Source of the DNA: Panagrolaimus kolymaensis
Taxonomy: Eukaryota > Nematoda > Chromadorea > Rhabditida > Panagrolaimidae
Length of the DNA stretch: 64,000 nt
Assembly (NCBI GenBank): GCA_028622995.1
Contig: JAJQJQ010000018.1
Location: 3,720,001 to 3,784,000, forward strand
Direction of reading: 5' to 3'
Below, one piece after another: positions 24,867-37,792 of this stretch. A program made the position numbers and the translations under genes. The notes beneath the pieces were generated by a model. That model ran no database searches and was not told the DNA's origin. It saw only the letters and a list, made by a program, of their open reading frames with translations. The first letter of the stretch is position 1. Every line of letters starts with the position of its first letter.

Positions 24867-25320
24867 TATTTCATTTTTATATGTTCAAAATAATCTTGCA
24901 TTAAAAAAATAAAAATAAAATAATAAACAAAAACAGAAAAAAAATTTACATGTATTTCACATTTTTTGTGCATTTTTGATATTAATAATGAATTGAATTG
25001 GAAAAAACTCGTTAATCATTGCTTGAAATTAGCTTTTATAATATTTTTTCAATGTTAAAAATCATTTTGAAACCTTAAAAAAAAATTCATAACTAAAATG
25101 CGCATCGTCGGTTTCAACCGTCTCTTGACGGTGGCGACCGTCAGTTGACGGTGGAGACCGTCAGGCTCTGAAATAGGTTTCAACTATAAAAAATAGAGCA
25201 GCAATAATCTCCATAGCTTATTTATCAATAATCTTGAGTTTTTGGAAAAAAAAAATTGACGGTCAAAACCGTCAAAAGACGGTGGTAACCGTCGAAAATG
25301 ACGGTTGGCTTACAGGGTTG
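24867..25320 (-). repeat. Right terminal inverted repeat of the hAT element
   Basis: This is the mirror copy of 21311-21764. It lies about 440 bp upstream of the transposase ATG (24426), so promoter elements for the transposase probably lie in or next to it. The right target-site duplication CTGATGAC follows at 25321-25328. Confidence 0.93.
25107..25293. repeat. Palindromic motif array in the right hAT end
   Basis: This is the mirror image of the left array, with copies at 25107-25122, 25127-25142, 25147-25162, 25258-25273 and 25278-25293 and the same 20-bp phasing. Each element end therefore presents a cluster of two and a cluster of three sites separated by about 95 bp. Confidence 0.85.
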
Positions 25321-25328
25321 CTGATGAC

Positions 25329-28300
25329 ATAGACAAAATATAAATGAGTGAGCCGAGTGACCAGTTAAGTGAGCTGGTCAAAGACTCAATAGGTTGTCGT
25401 CGTCGGTCTCTTGTTGCAGCCAGCTACTGTGAGTGAAGAACCTCCACCGCCATTGCTCACGCCGCTGCCGCCACAGGGAATGTGAGAGAAGTCTGTGACG
25501 TTGCACCACGTCTGGAAATGGGTGGCAATGTCGATGAAATACAGCTGAGAGTGAGCACAACAAGAGAACACATAAAAACGTAAAAGTAAAAAAAGAAAGA
25601 AAAGTGAACAAGTCTGAAAAAAAAAGAGTGGAAAAAAAACGTGCGTATACGTCGTAGTTGTTATATTTTTTAACTCCTTCTTTAGTTGACGTAAAAAAAA
25701 TTTCTCAAAAAAAAAGTACCATTTCACTAGCATACTCCACACCACCATGTTTTTCGGATAAAATGAAATAAATGATTTAAGAAAAAATAAAAAAACCAAC
25801 GTAACAAAAAAGGAAAGAAAGAAATAAACAAAAAATATAACTTCAGAAAATTAAGCTTATTAGTAAAGGTGAAAATAATAATTTACTATGAAATTATTAT
25901 TATGAGTAGGTGTGTTGGTTTATATAGGAAGTAAGGCTAGGTAACAATAAACATGACATATAATTTACAAAATGAATGAAACAAAAAAACTAATCTTTTA
26001 AGTACCCAGAAACATTATATATCATTTTTGAACTCTCAAACACATAATTTTTTTATAACTTTAGACTAAAAATGGTTTTTCTGTTTTATGGCTTAAATCT
26101 ATGGCCTTTAAACAAACGGTACACTTGTACTTTAGATATTTTTTGACGCGTTTCTTCCAGAAAAAAAGAGTAAGAGAGATAAAGAGATGAAAAATACAAA
26201 AAAAGGTAAAACAGAAGAAGAAAAAGCACCGAAGAAAAATTCTATAGTAATCGCTTTTAATAATTAGGAGCGTTTTAGATTTTACACATGTTCCTGTGAC
26301 GTACATACAGTGCCTCTAGTTTTTAAAAAACAAAATTCCATGGTTTTCTTCAACGTATTAACTCGTTGACGGTAAGATGAAAATGTCTTTTCTCAAAGGC
26401 TCAAACAAATCTCACTGGACATAAAGACGTATCCATGGATTTTTTTGCGCAAGTATTGAACGCATGGATAATCGCTGTCAAATTTTGATGCTTGCTGCTC
26501 AAGAAAGCATATTTCACTCCAGACATGACCACTTGAAACTCTTTTCCGCAATCCTTAAAGATTTTCTCTTCAATGAAAGTTGATGGACAGTTGCACCAAA
26601 TAATTTTGCTGTAGGCTTTCGTCGCTTGCTTTAAAGGGCAAGAAAAGAACCAGCTGACTGACTGCTTTCAACAACCATCAATGCAACATAGAATCAAATT
26701 GAAAAAATAATGCAGAGTGACCAAAGCATATCTTTCAGCAGCTGGAAGAGAAGAAGAAGGAAGAAGAAGAAAAAAATCAACAATTTTGCGCATACTTCTC
26801 TTCACGTCTACGAAAAAAAGAAGAGAAGATAATTGTGTATGAGCATGCACGGGAAAATATGAAAGATAGAAAATTGTTAGAATCCGCGAAATACATACAT
26901 ACACGAATCAGATATATCCAAAGAAAAATCAATGATCATCGTTTCTTTTGCTTCTAGAAAAGGAAATATTAAGAAAAAAAGAGACAACTCCAAAAATGCT
27001 TGATTATCACGTGTGCTGCATGCAATTTCACAGTATTACATTCGTTCATATTCAAAAAAAATTTAAAGAAATATTGGAGATTCTATTTCTCCTTCTTAAA
27101 AAGCTAATGTTGTAAGAATGAAAATTTCGTTAAGAATGTACTAAAAAAAGAACAATCAAAAAAAGAATTTCGAGAATACAAAAAAAAAACACATTGAACT
27201 TAGTCGTCCAAATATGGTACACGAAGAAAAGAAAAAAAAGAAGGGGATCGTGACAATTGTCAAAGAAACAAACAGTCGTCAGACGACGACAAAATGAACG
27301 GGGTCGATTTCAAGTTATTGTTACATATAACAATTGACAAGCAACAACTTTTTTTAAAACCATCAATTTAAAAAGAAAATAAATAAGGAGACAGAAAAAT
27401 CAAAGAAAAAAAAACTACAACCTTAATACATATAAAACAAATTGACTGATAAGATTGCTTGAATAAAAACTTTTTTTGAACAACGACGACGACATTAGAT
27501 CATTTTTTTCCAGGAGGAGGAAAAGCGAGCAAAATACAAGTTTTTCTTCTTTTCTTTTTTTGTGGAAAAGCTAAAAAAAATTTTGAATAGGGAAGTTGGT
27601 AACAAAATCAAAGATGTCTTTTTAATGTTAATGAAAAGCGGCTCATTAAAAAAAGAGTAGCACCAAATAAAGAAACTTATGACCAGCAGCAGCCAACCAA
27701 AAAAAAGGTTTTACGTCGTAGATCAAGATAGCGCAAAATAAAAAATAAATATTCAGCTGATGAGAGAAAAACCTATGAAGCAGTCAAATGGTAAAATATG
27801 GGTGTCATTAAAATTATTTTTTAAAAAATCTATAAAAAACCCAAATCCACAAACGTCTTTAATAATATTTTGAATGTCAAAAAGTAATATAACAAATATA
27901 AACTTTTTTTGAGAGCGATTTTTCTAACTAAAACTTGCCATAACTTTTACATATTTTTAAAGGGTGCTTTGTTACGACATACGACTAAATAAAAGACTTA
28001 TGGATGGGTACAAACAAAACACAAATGTTCGTTTTCAAATGAAGATGAAATAAAATCACTAGTTAAAAATTTTTAAACAAGAAAGCAGCGTTTTGGAAAA
28101 GTGAATGACCAAGTCGATGATGGTCAGCTGGCTTTTTCTTTTATATTCTCTTAAACTAACGGATGACTAGCTTTTGCTTTTTTTATATTTCAAACACAAA
28201 CATTTAGCAAGTAAAGCTTCTTCGTTTTGAATTTTTAGTTTTGATGGCGAAAAAAATGCAAATTTTAAAATTTTTTGGCCATCACATTTTAAAAGAACAA

Positions 28301-31300
28301 AAAGCGCAAATTCATCAAAACCATTTTGGAAAAAAGAAATATGTGAAAAAAAGCGTTTTTAACGGTTGAAAACTTACAAGAAAGATAGATGAGACAATGA
28401 GAAAATTTGAGGAAGTGCTGGTTGGTTCCGTAAAAAAAATGTTATGGCGCGCGAGAAAGAGTTTTTTGGTGCTGCGAGGAGGGAGCCACGCATAGAAGAA
28501 GAATAATAAGAAAATATGGCGGTTCAAATTTTTTTTCTTACCGGCGGTGGTATGTATTTTATTGACTGATCGAAAAAAGTGAGGAGTAGTGCCACTGAAA
28601 AACCTGGGACGAAGGTCGTAGAAGGGCGAAGAATTTGTCAATTATTCGATGATTAAGCAATCGATCAGTTACTTTTAGTTTATGGATGGCGTTTTTATTT
28701 TTATTTTAAACCATTTTGAAGTGCAATTAACAAACGAATGACAGCGAAAATAAAAAGAAAGGGTTTAAAAAGTATGGAGAAAATAAAAATTGAGAGAAAA
28801 AATAAGCGATCAAAGATTACAGAGAAAAACCGTATTCATTTTTATGGAATGGTCAGTCAAATTTAAAGTGCAGGGATAAAATATTATTCCAAAGCTGCTT
28901 TTTTCCATATATAAAATGCAATGCAAAAATTTAATTCAAAATTTGGTAAAAAAATAAAAATGTTTTAGTCAATGAAACAACGCAGACATAAAAAAAAGAA
29001 GGAAGAAAAAAAACGCATGCGTTGCCAAAAATATCGACACTAGTGCTATTTTGAGACTCAGCTTTAGCTTCAACGGCGGCGGCGGCATTGGCAGCATTGC
29101 TCTTAGTCGAACTAGAAGCAAGGCTATAGCTCCCTTCTTTTTACTTTGGTGGTCATGAGAAGCATCTCCTCTTTTTTATATATGCTTTCTTTGTAAATGT
29201 AAAGCAAAAAAAGAAAAAGAAAAAAAGCTGAAATGCCCAAAAAATTTGTGTTTTCTAAAATCCTCAAAAAAATACATAAAAAAGTAAAATAAAAAATAAA
29301 CTAGAAAGAAATGAAGAGGCAAAATCCTTTGATTTTTGCCCAAGCATCTGTCTGCTTCAAAAAAGAGAGTCTTCATGGACCATAAAATCATGGCAGAACT
29401 TTGAACCCTTTTTAAAGAATATGACAGGAAAAGAAAATTATAAATACCTTGAAATTTGCAAAGATAGAAAAAAATATTATTAAGAAAAGGATTGAAAACA
29501 AAGGCTTAAAGAAAAAATAAATGTTTATTAACTTTTGTTATTGTTTATTTATTTTTTTGTTTCTATAAATATATGCTAATAAGACCAAATAGACCACCGC
29601 AATAATAATTTAAAAAATAAGGTGCTGCTTCCACAAATGCAGCAACGTCAAAAGAAAAAGGCTTTGATGTTTAATTTATTAAATTTCTCATTTTCCTAAG
29701 ATTGCAAAAAAAAAATAAGAAAAGGATATAAAAAAGCAGGAAAGCCATGTTCTCAAGAACTTTCATGTTGTCAACTTTTTAATAAACAATTAGAAAAAAT
29801 AAATAATAAACAAAAAAACACGTAATTTAATTTTGCAAAGAAAAAATACGTAATGAAAAAAATGGTTTACTGTGGAATTATGAGTATTGGGAAAAAATTA
29901 AATATTCAAAGAATGAGTGTACTTTAAGTCCAAGGAAGTGACATGGGGCTTGTTCGTTCTTTAGCCCTTTTTAAAGGGAAAAAGTATGAATAATAAAAAG
30001 CCACAACAAAATAAATTTTTTGAATGACGGTGAAATTAGTTTCAATTTCCTAGTAAAACACGATACAATTCATTTTGTTCAAGCAAAACAACATCCGAAT
30101 CTCCTGATTTATGCTCATCTTTTAAATCCAAAAAAGTCTTAATTTTATTATATTCAAAAATTTGATTTCAAGCAAGTATCAACCATTGATTTTTCCTAAA
30201 GGCTTTAACCAAAAGTTTTTCTTAATCGAACACGTAAAAATGCTTTTTTGGTTAAAGTGAATGAAAACAAGCATCCAAAGATTCATGTTTGGAATGTTTG
30301 TTTGTAAGCAAACACAACCATTCTTTTAAATGTGTTCCCTAATAAAAGCTTCTTATTTTTTCTTCTAAAGCTAACAAAAAAATAAATAAAAAGAAAGCTC
30401 AGACTTTTTTGATTTTAAAAATTAATAATTATTACGACACATACAAATAAAACCCCTAATCACATATATAAAAAAGAAGAATGAATATGTTATGAATGGA
30501 AAATCCACCAACGTTAAAATAAAATTAATGACAAAAAGATGAACTGAAAAATAAGGGTGAAAGAAAAGAAAAAAAAGTGGCGCAGCACAATGACCCAAAA
30601 TAATTTTAAAAAGAATGAGGCGGTCACTTGCCGGAAAAATTTTATTTTTATTTTTTCAGACAATTCTTCCAAGATTAAATTCTTTTATAACTATTACGCT
30701 GCGGTGCCTCTCTATGGGGTCTATTTTTTGCAGAAAAAATAATGGTGGAAGAAATGGTGGAGAAAAAGGGAAAAGTAAACGTTATGTTAAATATGAAAGT
30801 GTACGTGAAAATGGAAGAATAGGGAACTTTTTATACAACAACAAAAACAGCTACAAATTTTCAGAGACATTAATTGAGAAATATAATTCAAATTTTAGAA
30901 GATTACAAAAACACCTTTAAGTTATGGTGGAATGTATAAACAACTAATTTTGGTTAAGGAAGTGATAAGTATGGATGAGGAAGAAAGTTTAAAATAAGAC
31001 ATCATTAAATTCAAAATGAAAGCAAATTTGAAGATTAAAAAATCAAATTAAAATTTTATAACAAACCTGCTATTGTTGTTTTCGAAGGATCCAAGGATGG
31101 AATGGAGTCGGCGCTATTACAGCCGCTCTTTTTGCGACCCGTTGTAAACAGCTTGTATTATAAACAGAGCACACGATGTGTTTTGACAAAAAAACACTCG
31201 TGCACCAAATTAATTGATTATGGGGAAAAAAGAAGATAGAAATTGCCAGAATTTTGAGATTCTTTTTGAACGCAGCAACAACAATCTGGTTTTAAATAAA

Positions 31301-34300
31301 CGAACAAACGTTCAAGTGGATAATATCAAGTTTCTGGAATGTAGAAAGATATATTTTAAAAAATGATGCAATCAATATATATGAAATAAAAATTCACGTC
31401 ACGTCTAATTTGAAATGAAATTAGATGGAGAAAAGAAAAAGAAAACAAGGTTTATAAAATAACAAAATTTCTACAGTAATTACATGAAATTACAGCAAAT
31501 AGATAATATGGAAATAATAAGGATGGATTTTAAAACCTTTGTAGATATGGAAATAAAAAACATAGTCATACTACAAATAAATGATGCTCCTCCAATGGCA
31601 AAATCTTTAAAGAAAGTTCATCTTTTCAGTTGGCATCACTTTGTATTCCTTTAATGGTCTGCTATAACATTAAATGACAAAATGACATTAAGAAATTATA
31701 ATATGCTTTTATAATTATTACTAAGACTTCCATTTTTGTAACGACAACAACAAAAAACTAAAAAACACATCATACGAAAAAAGCTTCAAAAATTCAAGAA
31801 GAAGAAAACTAAAATCGATGTTTATCCAAGTGAGTTTTAAAAAGTGCGCAACAAAAAAAAATACTAACACATACACACAGCTGATGATAACCGAATCAAG
31901 TCATCGTCTTTTTTTAAACTCTCATGTGTTTTGTCTTTTTTTTAAAACTTATTCAACAAACAAAAAAATGGGTATGTTAAAGTGAAAAAAAGACTATTGA
32001 CCAAACGATCACCAAAACAAAATCAAAAAGAAAAACCAGCTGCAGCTGGTGAAATAAATAGCAATTTTTTCCTATGCTTTCTAAAAACCAATACTTCAAT
32101 CACAAAAAAAGAAAGAAAATTTAAATTATTCCAAAAGCATTATTCAAAAAAATCTAACAAAATTTAGAGAAAGGGAGAAAAGAAAAACTCAAACCAAATG
32201 AGGAACGTTTAATTTGACACAAGATTGAGAGAGACAGGGAAGAGAAAGGAGGGGAAAGAGAGCCATTTTAGTATTTGCTGCAAAAGAAACAAAACAAAAA
32301 AATATATTCAAAAATTGGTCCCAAGGCCAAAGACAAAGCAAAATGAAAGAGAAAAAAGGAAGAAAGTGGAGGAAAAAAGGCTTTTGGTCGAAAATGGGTA
32401 TATATTTGTGTAACACAATGAAAAGGTTTCAATTTTCGAATAGGTAGACGATAGAGCAATGAATGAGGAACACGCTGCTGACCACCACGCGATAAAGTAA
32501 GAAAAAAGTAAGTAAATAATAAAATTATATAGGCTTATTTCAATTGACCATTATTAATATTATTATTTGTTCCTTGTTTTGTCTTGAAAATTTTGAACTT
32601 TTGCTGAAGAATAATAAGCTTCTTTTTTCTACCGTTTGTCAGATTTAAAAAGCTTTGTTGTGTAAGTCGAACAAAATTTTATTTTCTTATTTAAAAATGC
32701 TGCTTTTTTTCATCGTCGTGATGTGATGTCTTTCTTTCATTTTCTTTCTTTAAAAATTGCATATCTATCTCGAACGAACGAACAACAACACAGCGCGCAA
32801 AAATTAAACCATGCATCCATAGCGCTTGCTTTCTTTACCCCTCGAGGGATGAAAGTAAGTAAGGAGAGAGAGTCCCGAATTTTCTTTTTTTTTAAAGTTT
32901 TAACTATGGCCACTTTGGTTAGTGGCAGCAAGGCAAGGTTTTCTTGCAACAGCAGCAGCAGTTAAAATAAAATGTTCGTCAACCTCTGGGATGATGATGA
33001 TTTTGAATCCAAAAGCAAGCTGCTGGTCATTCATTTTCAAATTTTTTTGTTTGCAAAAGAAAAACGCCGCCCGTCGCTTGTTTTCTTTGGAGGCGGTCAC
33101 CGCCATTCGGTGCCCAAAGGCTGAACAAAAAAAGAATATCGGAAAGAAATAAACCGGCAAAAAAAGTAAAAGAAAAAAAGGAACCAAAATCCATAAAAAG
33201 CAAGCTTTTTAAATATTCGGCTAATAGTCAGACATCTTTCTTAATTTTGAAATAAAATAAGCGGAAACATTGAGAAAGAAATTGGACGTTGAACTTTTTC
33301 TTACGCTTTCAAAAAAGGAAAAAATTAAACGTGTTTTTTTAGAAAATGAAAAAGCAGACGAGACAAACGTTTTCAAAACAGCTGAGAAGAGCTTGGTGGT
33401 TTAAAAAGTCAACAAAACAATAACGATGAGATCAATAAAAATATTGTGTTTTTCTTTTCATAAGGGCAGTTTGGAGACTAAATATGACGAAACAGAGTAG
33501 GAAAAATATATGTAAATCTTTTTACTCTTTTTTTTACGATAGCGTTACAGTTTAATAGTTTAAAATGTTTGGAGTTTAGAAAATAATAATAAATTTTCAG
33601 TCTAGGACCTTCTCTCTCTATACGTATCAAAGGCGAACGACGACGATGTATTATTGCGCATAAGAAAACGAAGAAAAAAAATTTAATATTGACATAAAAC
33701 ATATTTTAGTTTTTTCAATACATATTTTTGGAAATATAAAAATCAGCATTCCTTGAAAAAATGAAAAGCGTGTATTGAAGGAAAAATATGAAAAAAAGAG
33801 CAGGCGTAGTGTTGCTGAAGCTGAAGCATGTTGAGGAGTGACCAGTCAACACACACCAACAAGCGTCTGCTTTTTTTTCAATTCAAAACTCCTCAAAAAG
33901 AAAAAATATGGCGATTTATATTTTTTTGTATAGCAAAAAAAGGCTGTCTCACGTGAATTTCAAAATATTTTTCATCAATGCTTTTTAAGAAGGATAAATA
34001 GGTGCAAAGAATGGATTTTTATTTGCTGTTGAAATATGCATTCCGGAAAAAAAGGACATTAAAAGTCTTTTACTAATATCAGTCAAGAATAAACTATCGA
34101 ATTAAAAAAAAGCGAAAAAAAAGCAAAGTTTTTTTGATTGAAATTAAACTTATGTCACTTTTTTTATAAATAAAAAACCATTTTTATTGATACTCATCAA
34201 AACTTGCCTCTCTTGTATGTATTTATTTTTCCAAAGGCCATGAAAAAAAAGAAGAAAGAAAGCCATCTGCCTTTTTTTTCTACTGCAACGATGAAAACGA

Positions 34301-36459
34301 TGGATTATGGAATAATCTTTCACACGTTCACCAACACCATCTGGCTTGCGACATATATTCTATATTCTCTTTATTCTTCTTCCTTGTGCTTTTTCTTTTT
34401 GCTTGAGAAATACTAATTTTATTATTTTTAAAAGTTATAAAAAAAAGTAAATAAAAAACAAGCAAACGTATGAAGAAAAAAGGAAATAAGTAATTTGCAG
34501 CCAGCACCTTTTTGGTTTCTTGCAGTAATTTTTCTTTTTCTTTCCTTTTTTCAGTAAAAAAACATTAACATTTTTTTCTGCTACCAAAAAGTGTCAACAA
34601 CAACAACTAATTTTAATAAAGGTTTTTTCCTAACCATTTTTGTTTATCTTCGCGGACCTCAAAAAAATAAAAACAGCATAAAAAATGATAGCAAAATATC
34701 AACACAAAGCTTTCTTCCAAAAAAATAGAAGAAATTTTTTTTGATTTTGTATGTTGTTTTTTGAAGACAAAAGTATTTTTTGTTGTTATTGTTTTTAAGT
34801 CCTTTTAAGCTTGGATAGATTTAAAAAAAGAAAGAAAATCAACAGTTAAGGAATTTGGCTTTTTTAAAGACGATCTATGTAACCAATTTGAAAGCATCGA
34901 ACTACTCAATGTTAAAAATTAATGCATCACTTGGTTTTGCAAATTTGGGGATCAAGAAGGGCAAAGAAGAAGAAAAATGCGACAAAGAATATGTTTAAAA
35001 AAATTTTCTTCTCGGTTAAGGTTTAAAAAAAGGCAAAAAACAAAAAAGTAAAGTAAAAAAAAGAGTTAAAGAAAAAACCATAAAAACAAAAAGAGGTTTT
35101 TAAAAACAAAACGAGATTAATACATTTAATTTTTTAAAGAATTTTCAGTGAAAGTCAGTATTCCAAAACAAAAAAAAAGAACTATTTCCATGTGAACGAA
35201 CAAACTTATTGCTTTTAAAATCGTTCCTTTGCTGCACTTTTCAATTGTCTGTAAGAGAGAGTGAGAAAAGCAAACGAAAGTTACAAATTTTCCAGAAAAA
35301 AAAATTTAAAAATGCTGCCGTCGATTTGTTTGTAATTCTTTTTCGATGACCTGATTTTGTTTATTTCGGGGGATAAACTAATGTATTATATGTATTGTGT
35401 TGTTGGCTTGCTTGCGTGGCGACGACGACCAATCATCTCACATTTACGTATACTTTTTTTTAATACCACTTAAAATATCCACCGACCTACTTTCCCTTTC
35501 ATTTGACTAAATATTAAAAGTTATTAGCTGATATTCTCAGCTAAAAAAATTAATAAAGGGACACATTAAAAATGAGAATAGAAAATATGGAAATAACTTT
35601 ATTGAAAATTCCATTTTTGAGCTTTTTAAAATTACAAAAAAACGCAAGAATTTTCACTTTTTTACGCTGCAAAATAAAGAATGAATGGAAAAATCACATA
35701 AAAATATATACACTTGACCCTTATTTTCGATCGACCTGGTCAGTGAAAGTGGACAAAAAACGTGCATCAGTGGAGAGCGTAAGAAAATTACATTAAAAAA
35801 TGAAAATGAAAAGATCCGGAAACTCGGAAACGAAAGCATAAAAAAGAAGATAAAAAATTTCAAAAGAAAAAAGGATGTGTAAAAGGGGTTAGTAAAAAAA
35901 ACTTCTAAAAAAATGCGATAGCGTATCCATTATCCTAAAAAAGGCATCATTTTGAACGTCGTCATAGTCAGAGATCATATGTGATAGTCAAAGAATGAGA
36001 ATTTTAACATAAAGCTTAAACAAATTAGTGGTTGAAAATAATCACAAAATGTAAGGAAAGACAAACTCAAGAATAACTTTTTTTAAACACTAATATTGTC
36101 TTTATCGTTATCTTGTTAATGTAAGAGAATGAAGATAGTATCCAATACGTCAAACTTATTATTTTTAGTTCAAAAAACAAACAAAAAATTTTTAGGCATA
36201 ATAAAATTTTTTGATTGAAAATCAAAATTCTCGTGCGATAGTCATTGCCTTTTTATGCATGACGCCAAAAAAACATTCTCTTGGAGCAGTGAAAAACTTT
36301 CCCATGAAAAATTGAAATTTGCATGGAAATTTTTATTATTTTCTTCTTCGTTGAAGTTTGTGATTTTTTTAGTTGTATCATTTTTCATTTCGATCAACAG
36401 CTGCGTTTGTTACTTCACTTGCCTTGCTTTGAAGCATCGACGTCAAAAAGAAAGAAAAA
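25329..36459. other. Gene-poor A-rich region
   Basis: About 11 kb with no confident gene. The + strand is strikingly A-rich, with long A/G runs (for example 32160-32400) and many AAAAA tracts. A GC-rich patch at 25386-25540 next to the transposon is open in several minus-strand frames, so its coding status is unclear. A short Ala-rich minus-strand frame lies near 29030-29125. One small + strand candidate ORF (30714-30920) is listed separately. No RNA gene or second transposon copy was recognised. Confidence 0.5.
30714..30920 (+). CDS. Candidate small basic protein with acylation-like N terminus
   Basis: This 68-residue ORF starts MGSIFCRK, with Gly2 followed by a Cys and then basic residues. 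That layout resembles dual myristoylated/palmitoylated membrane-anchored proteins, although a Ser at position 6 would be more usual. The rest is Lys/Arg/Asn/Tyr-rich, ending in RRLQKHL. A good splice acceptor (TTTTTTCAG) lies about 55 bases upstream of this ATG, which suits a trans-spliced start; an earlier in-frame ATG exists at 30615. No domain is recognised and no poly(A) signal is close. It could be a chance open frame. Confidence 0.3.
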   Translation: MGSIFCRKNNGGRNGGEKGKSKRYVKYESVRENGRIGNFLYNNKNSYKFSETLIEKYNSNFRRLQKHL

Positions 36460-37728
36460 ATGGGAGAATCTCAACAAAATCCTGCGCCACCTCCTCCTCC
36501 ACCACCACCAATTGCTGGAATACCATCTCAAAGTGGAAGTGCAATGAAGCCTCCTGCATCAAAGAATCAAGCAGTTCAACCTTCAATCAATCCTGATAAT
36601 ATGGCTGAGGGTTTACCAAATGAAGATATTTTGAATGAAAACACTCTTGAAGCTGAACCCAATCCTCAAGTAATTGGTGATTTTACTAATCAACTCTCAG
36701 ATGTCAGCGATGGTGAAGCTGATAATGATAAAAGAACCGTTTCAAGAAATGCTCTCTCAACTTGGTATCGTGTAAGTTTCTTTAACTTTTGATTATGGTT
36801 TAGAATATAAAGGTATAGAACATTCTGTTGTGAAAGTAGATTATTTGAGGATGTAATGTGCTCTTTTCTATAACACATATGCGATGAAAGAAGATTATAG
36901 GCTATCATTGTTTTTGTTTTTTGCTGAAATTTTTAATGATTTCATTGCTATGTACTGCTAGGATATATACAAACATAAAATTAGGTTGTTAGTTTATTTA
37001 CTATAGCTTCTAGGTGAATTGAGCAATGCGTTTAGCTTCTTTATCATCCTTTTCACTACTAATCTGTTTCTTTTTTAGCGTATTCAACCTCTAATTCGTA
37101 ACAAACGTGTTCGTGCTTTCGCCATCGTCAACACCATTCTTACAATCATCAATCTGCTCTTGTTCATTGGTTGCTTGGTTATGCTTGCTTTACTCATCGT
37201 TGAAGCTGTCTCTGTAAGTTTTTCTTACTTTGTATACATATCTTTATCATCATCACTTTTTAGGTCAAAAAGCGAAGTGAACAAGACAAGCCTTGTATTT
37301 ATCAATGGACTGATTGGTCTCCTTGCAATGCAACATGTGCTCCTCTTGATGGTGTTACTCATCCAATGAAAACAAGAACAATCAAAAAAGGTTCAATCAT
37401 TCAAGCTCGTGGTGACAAGTACAAAGCATGCCCCAAGGATTTGGCTGAAAGAGTTGATTATGCTCCATGTAACACTCATACGTAAGTTCTTTCTTTAATT
37501 TATAAAAGAAGAACATGTAACCTTTTACTTTTCTTTTTCAGATGTCCAAGAAAGCTCTCATCATTTACAAATTGGACCAACTGCTTCTTGAACGATGTCA
37601 CTGATGAAGCTCAAGGTTGTTATGAAATGCGTGATCTTCCAATTGGTGATTATTTGATCGAAATTGATACAACAGAATTAACTCGTAAATGTCGTGTTAA
37701 CTGCTCTCAAGCTGTTAATAAATTTTAG
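36460..37728 (+). CDS. Single-pass membrane protein with a thrombospondin type-1 domain
   Basis: Four exons (36460-36771, 37079-37213, 37264-37481, 37542-37728) give about 283 residues. The N-terminal ~115 residues have no signal peptide and begin with a P8 run (NPAPPPPPPPP), a likely profilin/SH3/EVH1-type ligand, followed by an acidic stretch. One hydrophobic helix follows (~117-145, FAIVNTILTIINLLLFIGCL and on). The remainder is Cys-rich with WTDWSPCNATC, the signature of a thrombospondin type-1 repeat, plus NAT, NWT and NCS glycosylation sites. The predicted topology is type II, with a cytosolic Pro-rich tail and an external adhesive domain. Codons are richer in C-ending forms than in neighbouring genes, which suggests high expression. 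The family name is unknown to me. Confidence 0.85.
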
Positions 37729-37786
37729 GCTATTTTTATCTTTATCTTTATGTGTTATGTTTTCGTTTTGTTTGTAATGTAATAAT

Positions 37787-37792
37787 AATAAA
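37787..37792 (+). terminator. Poly(A) signal of the thrombospondin-domain gene
   Basis: AATAAA lies 59 bases after the stop codon, within an ATAATAATAA tract. Confidence 0.6.

Larger units (their letters stand above)
21311..25320 (-). mobile_element. Complete hAT DNA transposon, 4010 bp
   Basis: The element starts CAACCCTGTAAGCC and ends with its reverse complement. It has 454-bp terminal inverted repeats, is flanked by a perfect 8-bp duplication (CTGATGAC), and carries one spliced transposase gene on the minus strand with hAT hallmarks. I see no frameshift, stop or internal deletion. Identical duplications and arms that match wherever I compared them by eye indicate a recent insertion and a potentially autonomous element. 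It sits about 3.1 kb upstream of the lit-1 start. Confidence 0.96.

Noticed and set aside
25386..25611. GC-rich open segments beside the transposon (minus strand)
   Set aside because: All three minus frames are open over part of it and none shows a domain; several AG acceptors are possible, so no frame can be chosen.
29030..29125. Short Ala-rich coding-like minus-strand frame
   Set aside because: About 40 residues of plausible composition, but no acceptor with a pyrimidine tract and no donor; too short to support.
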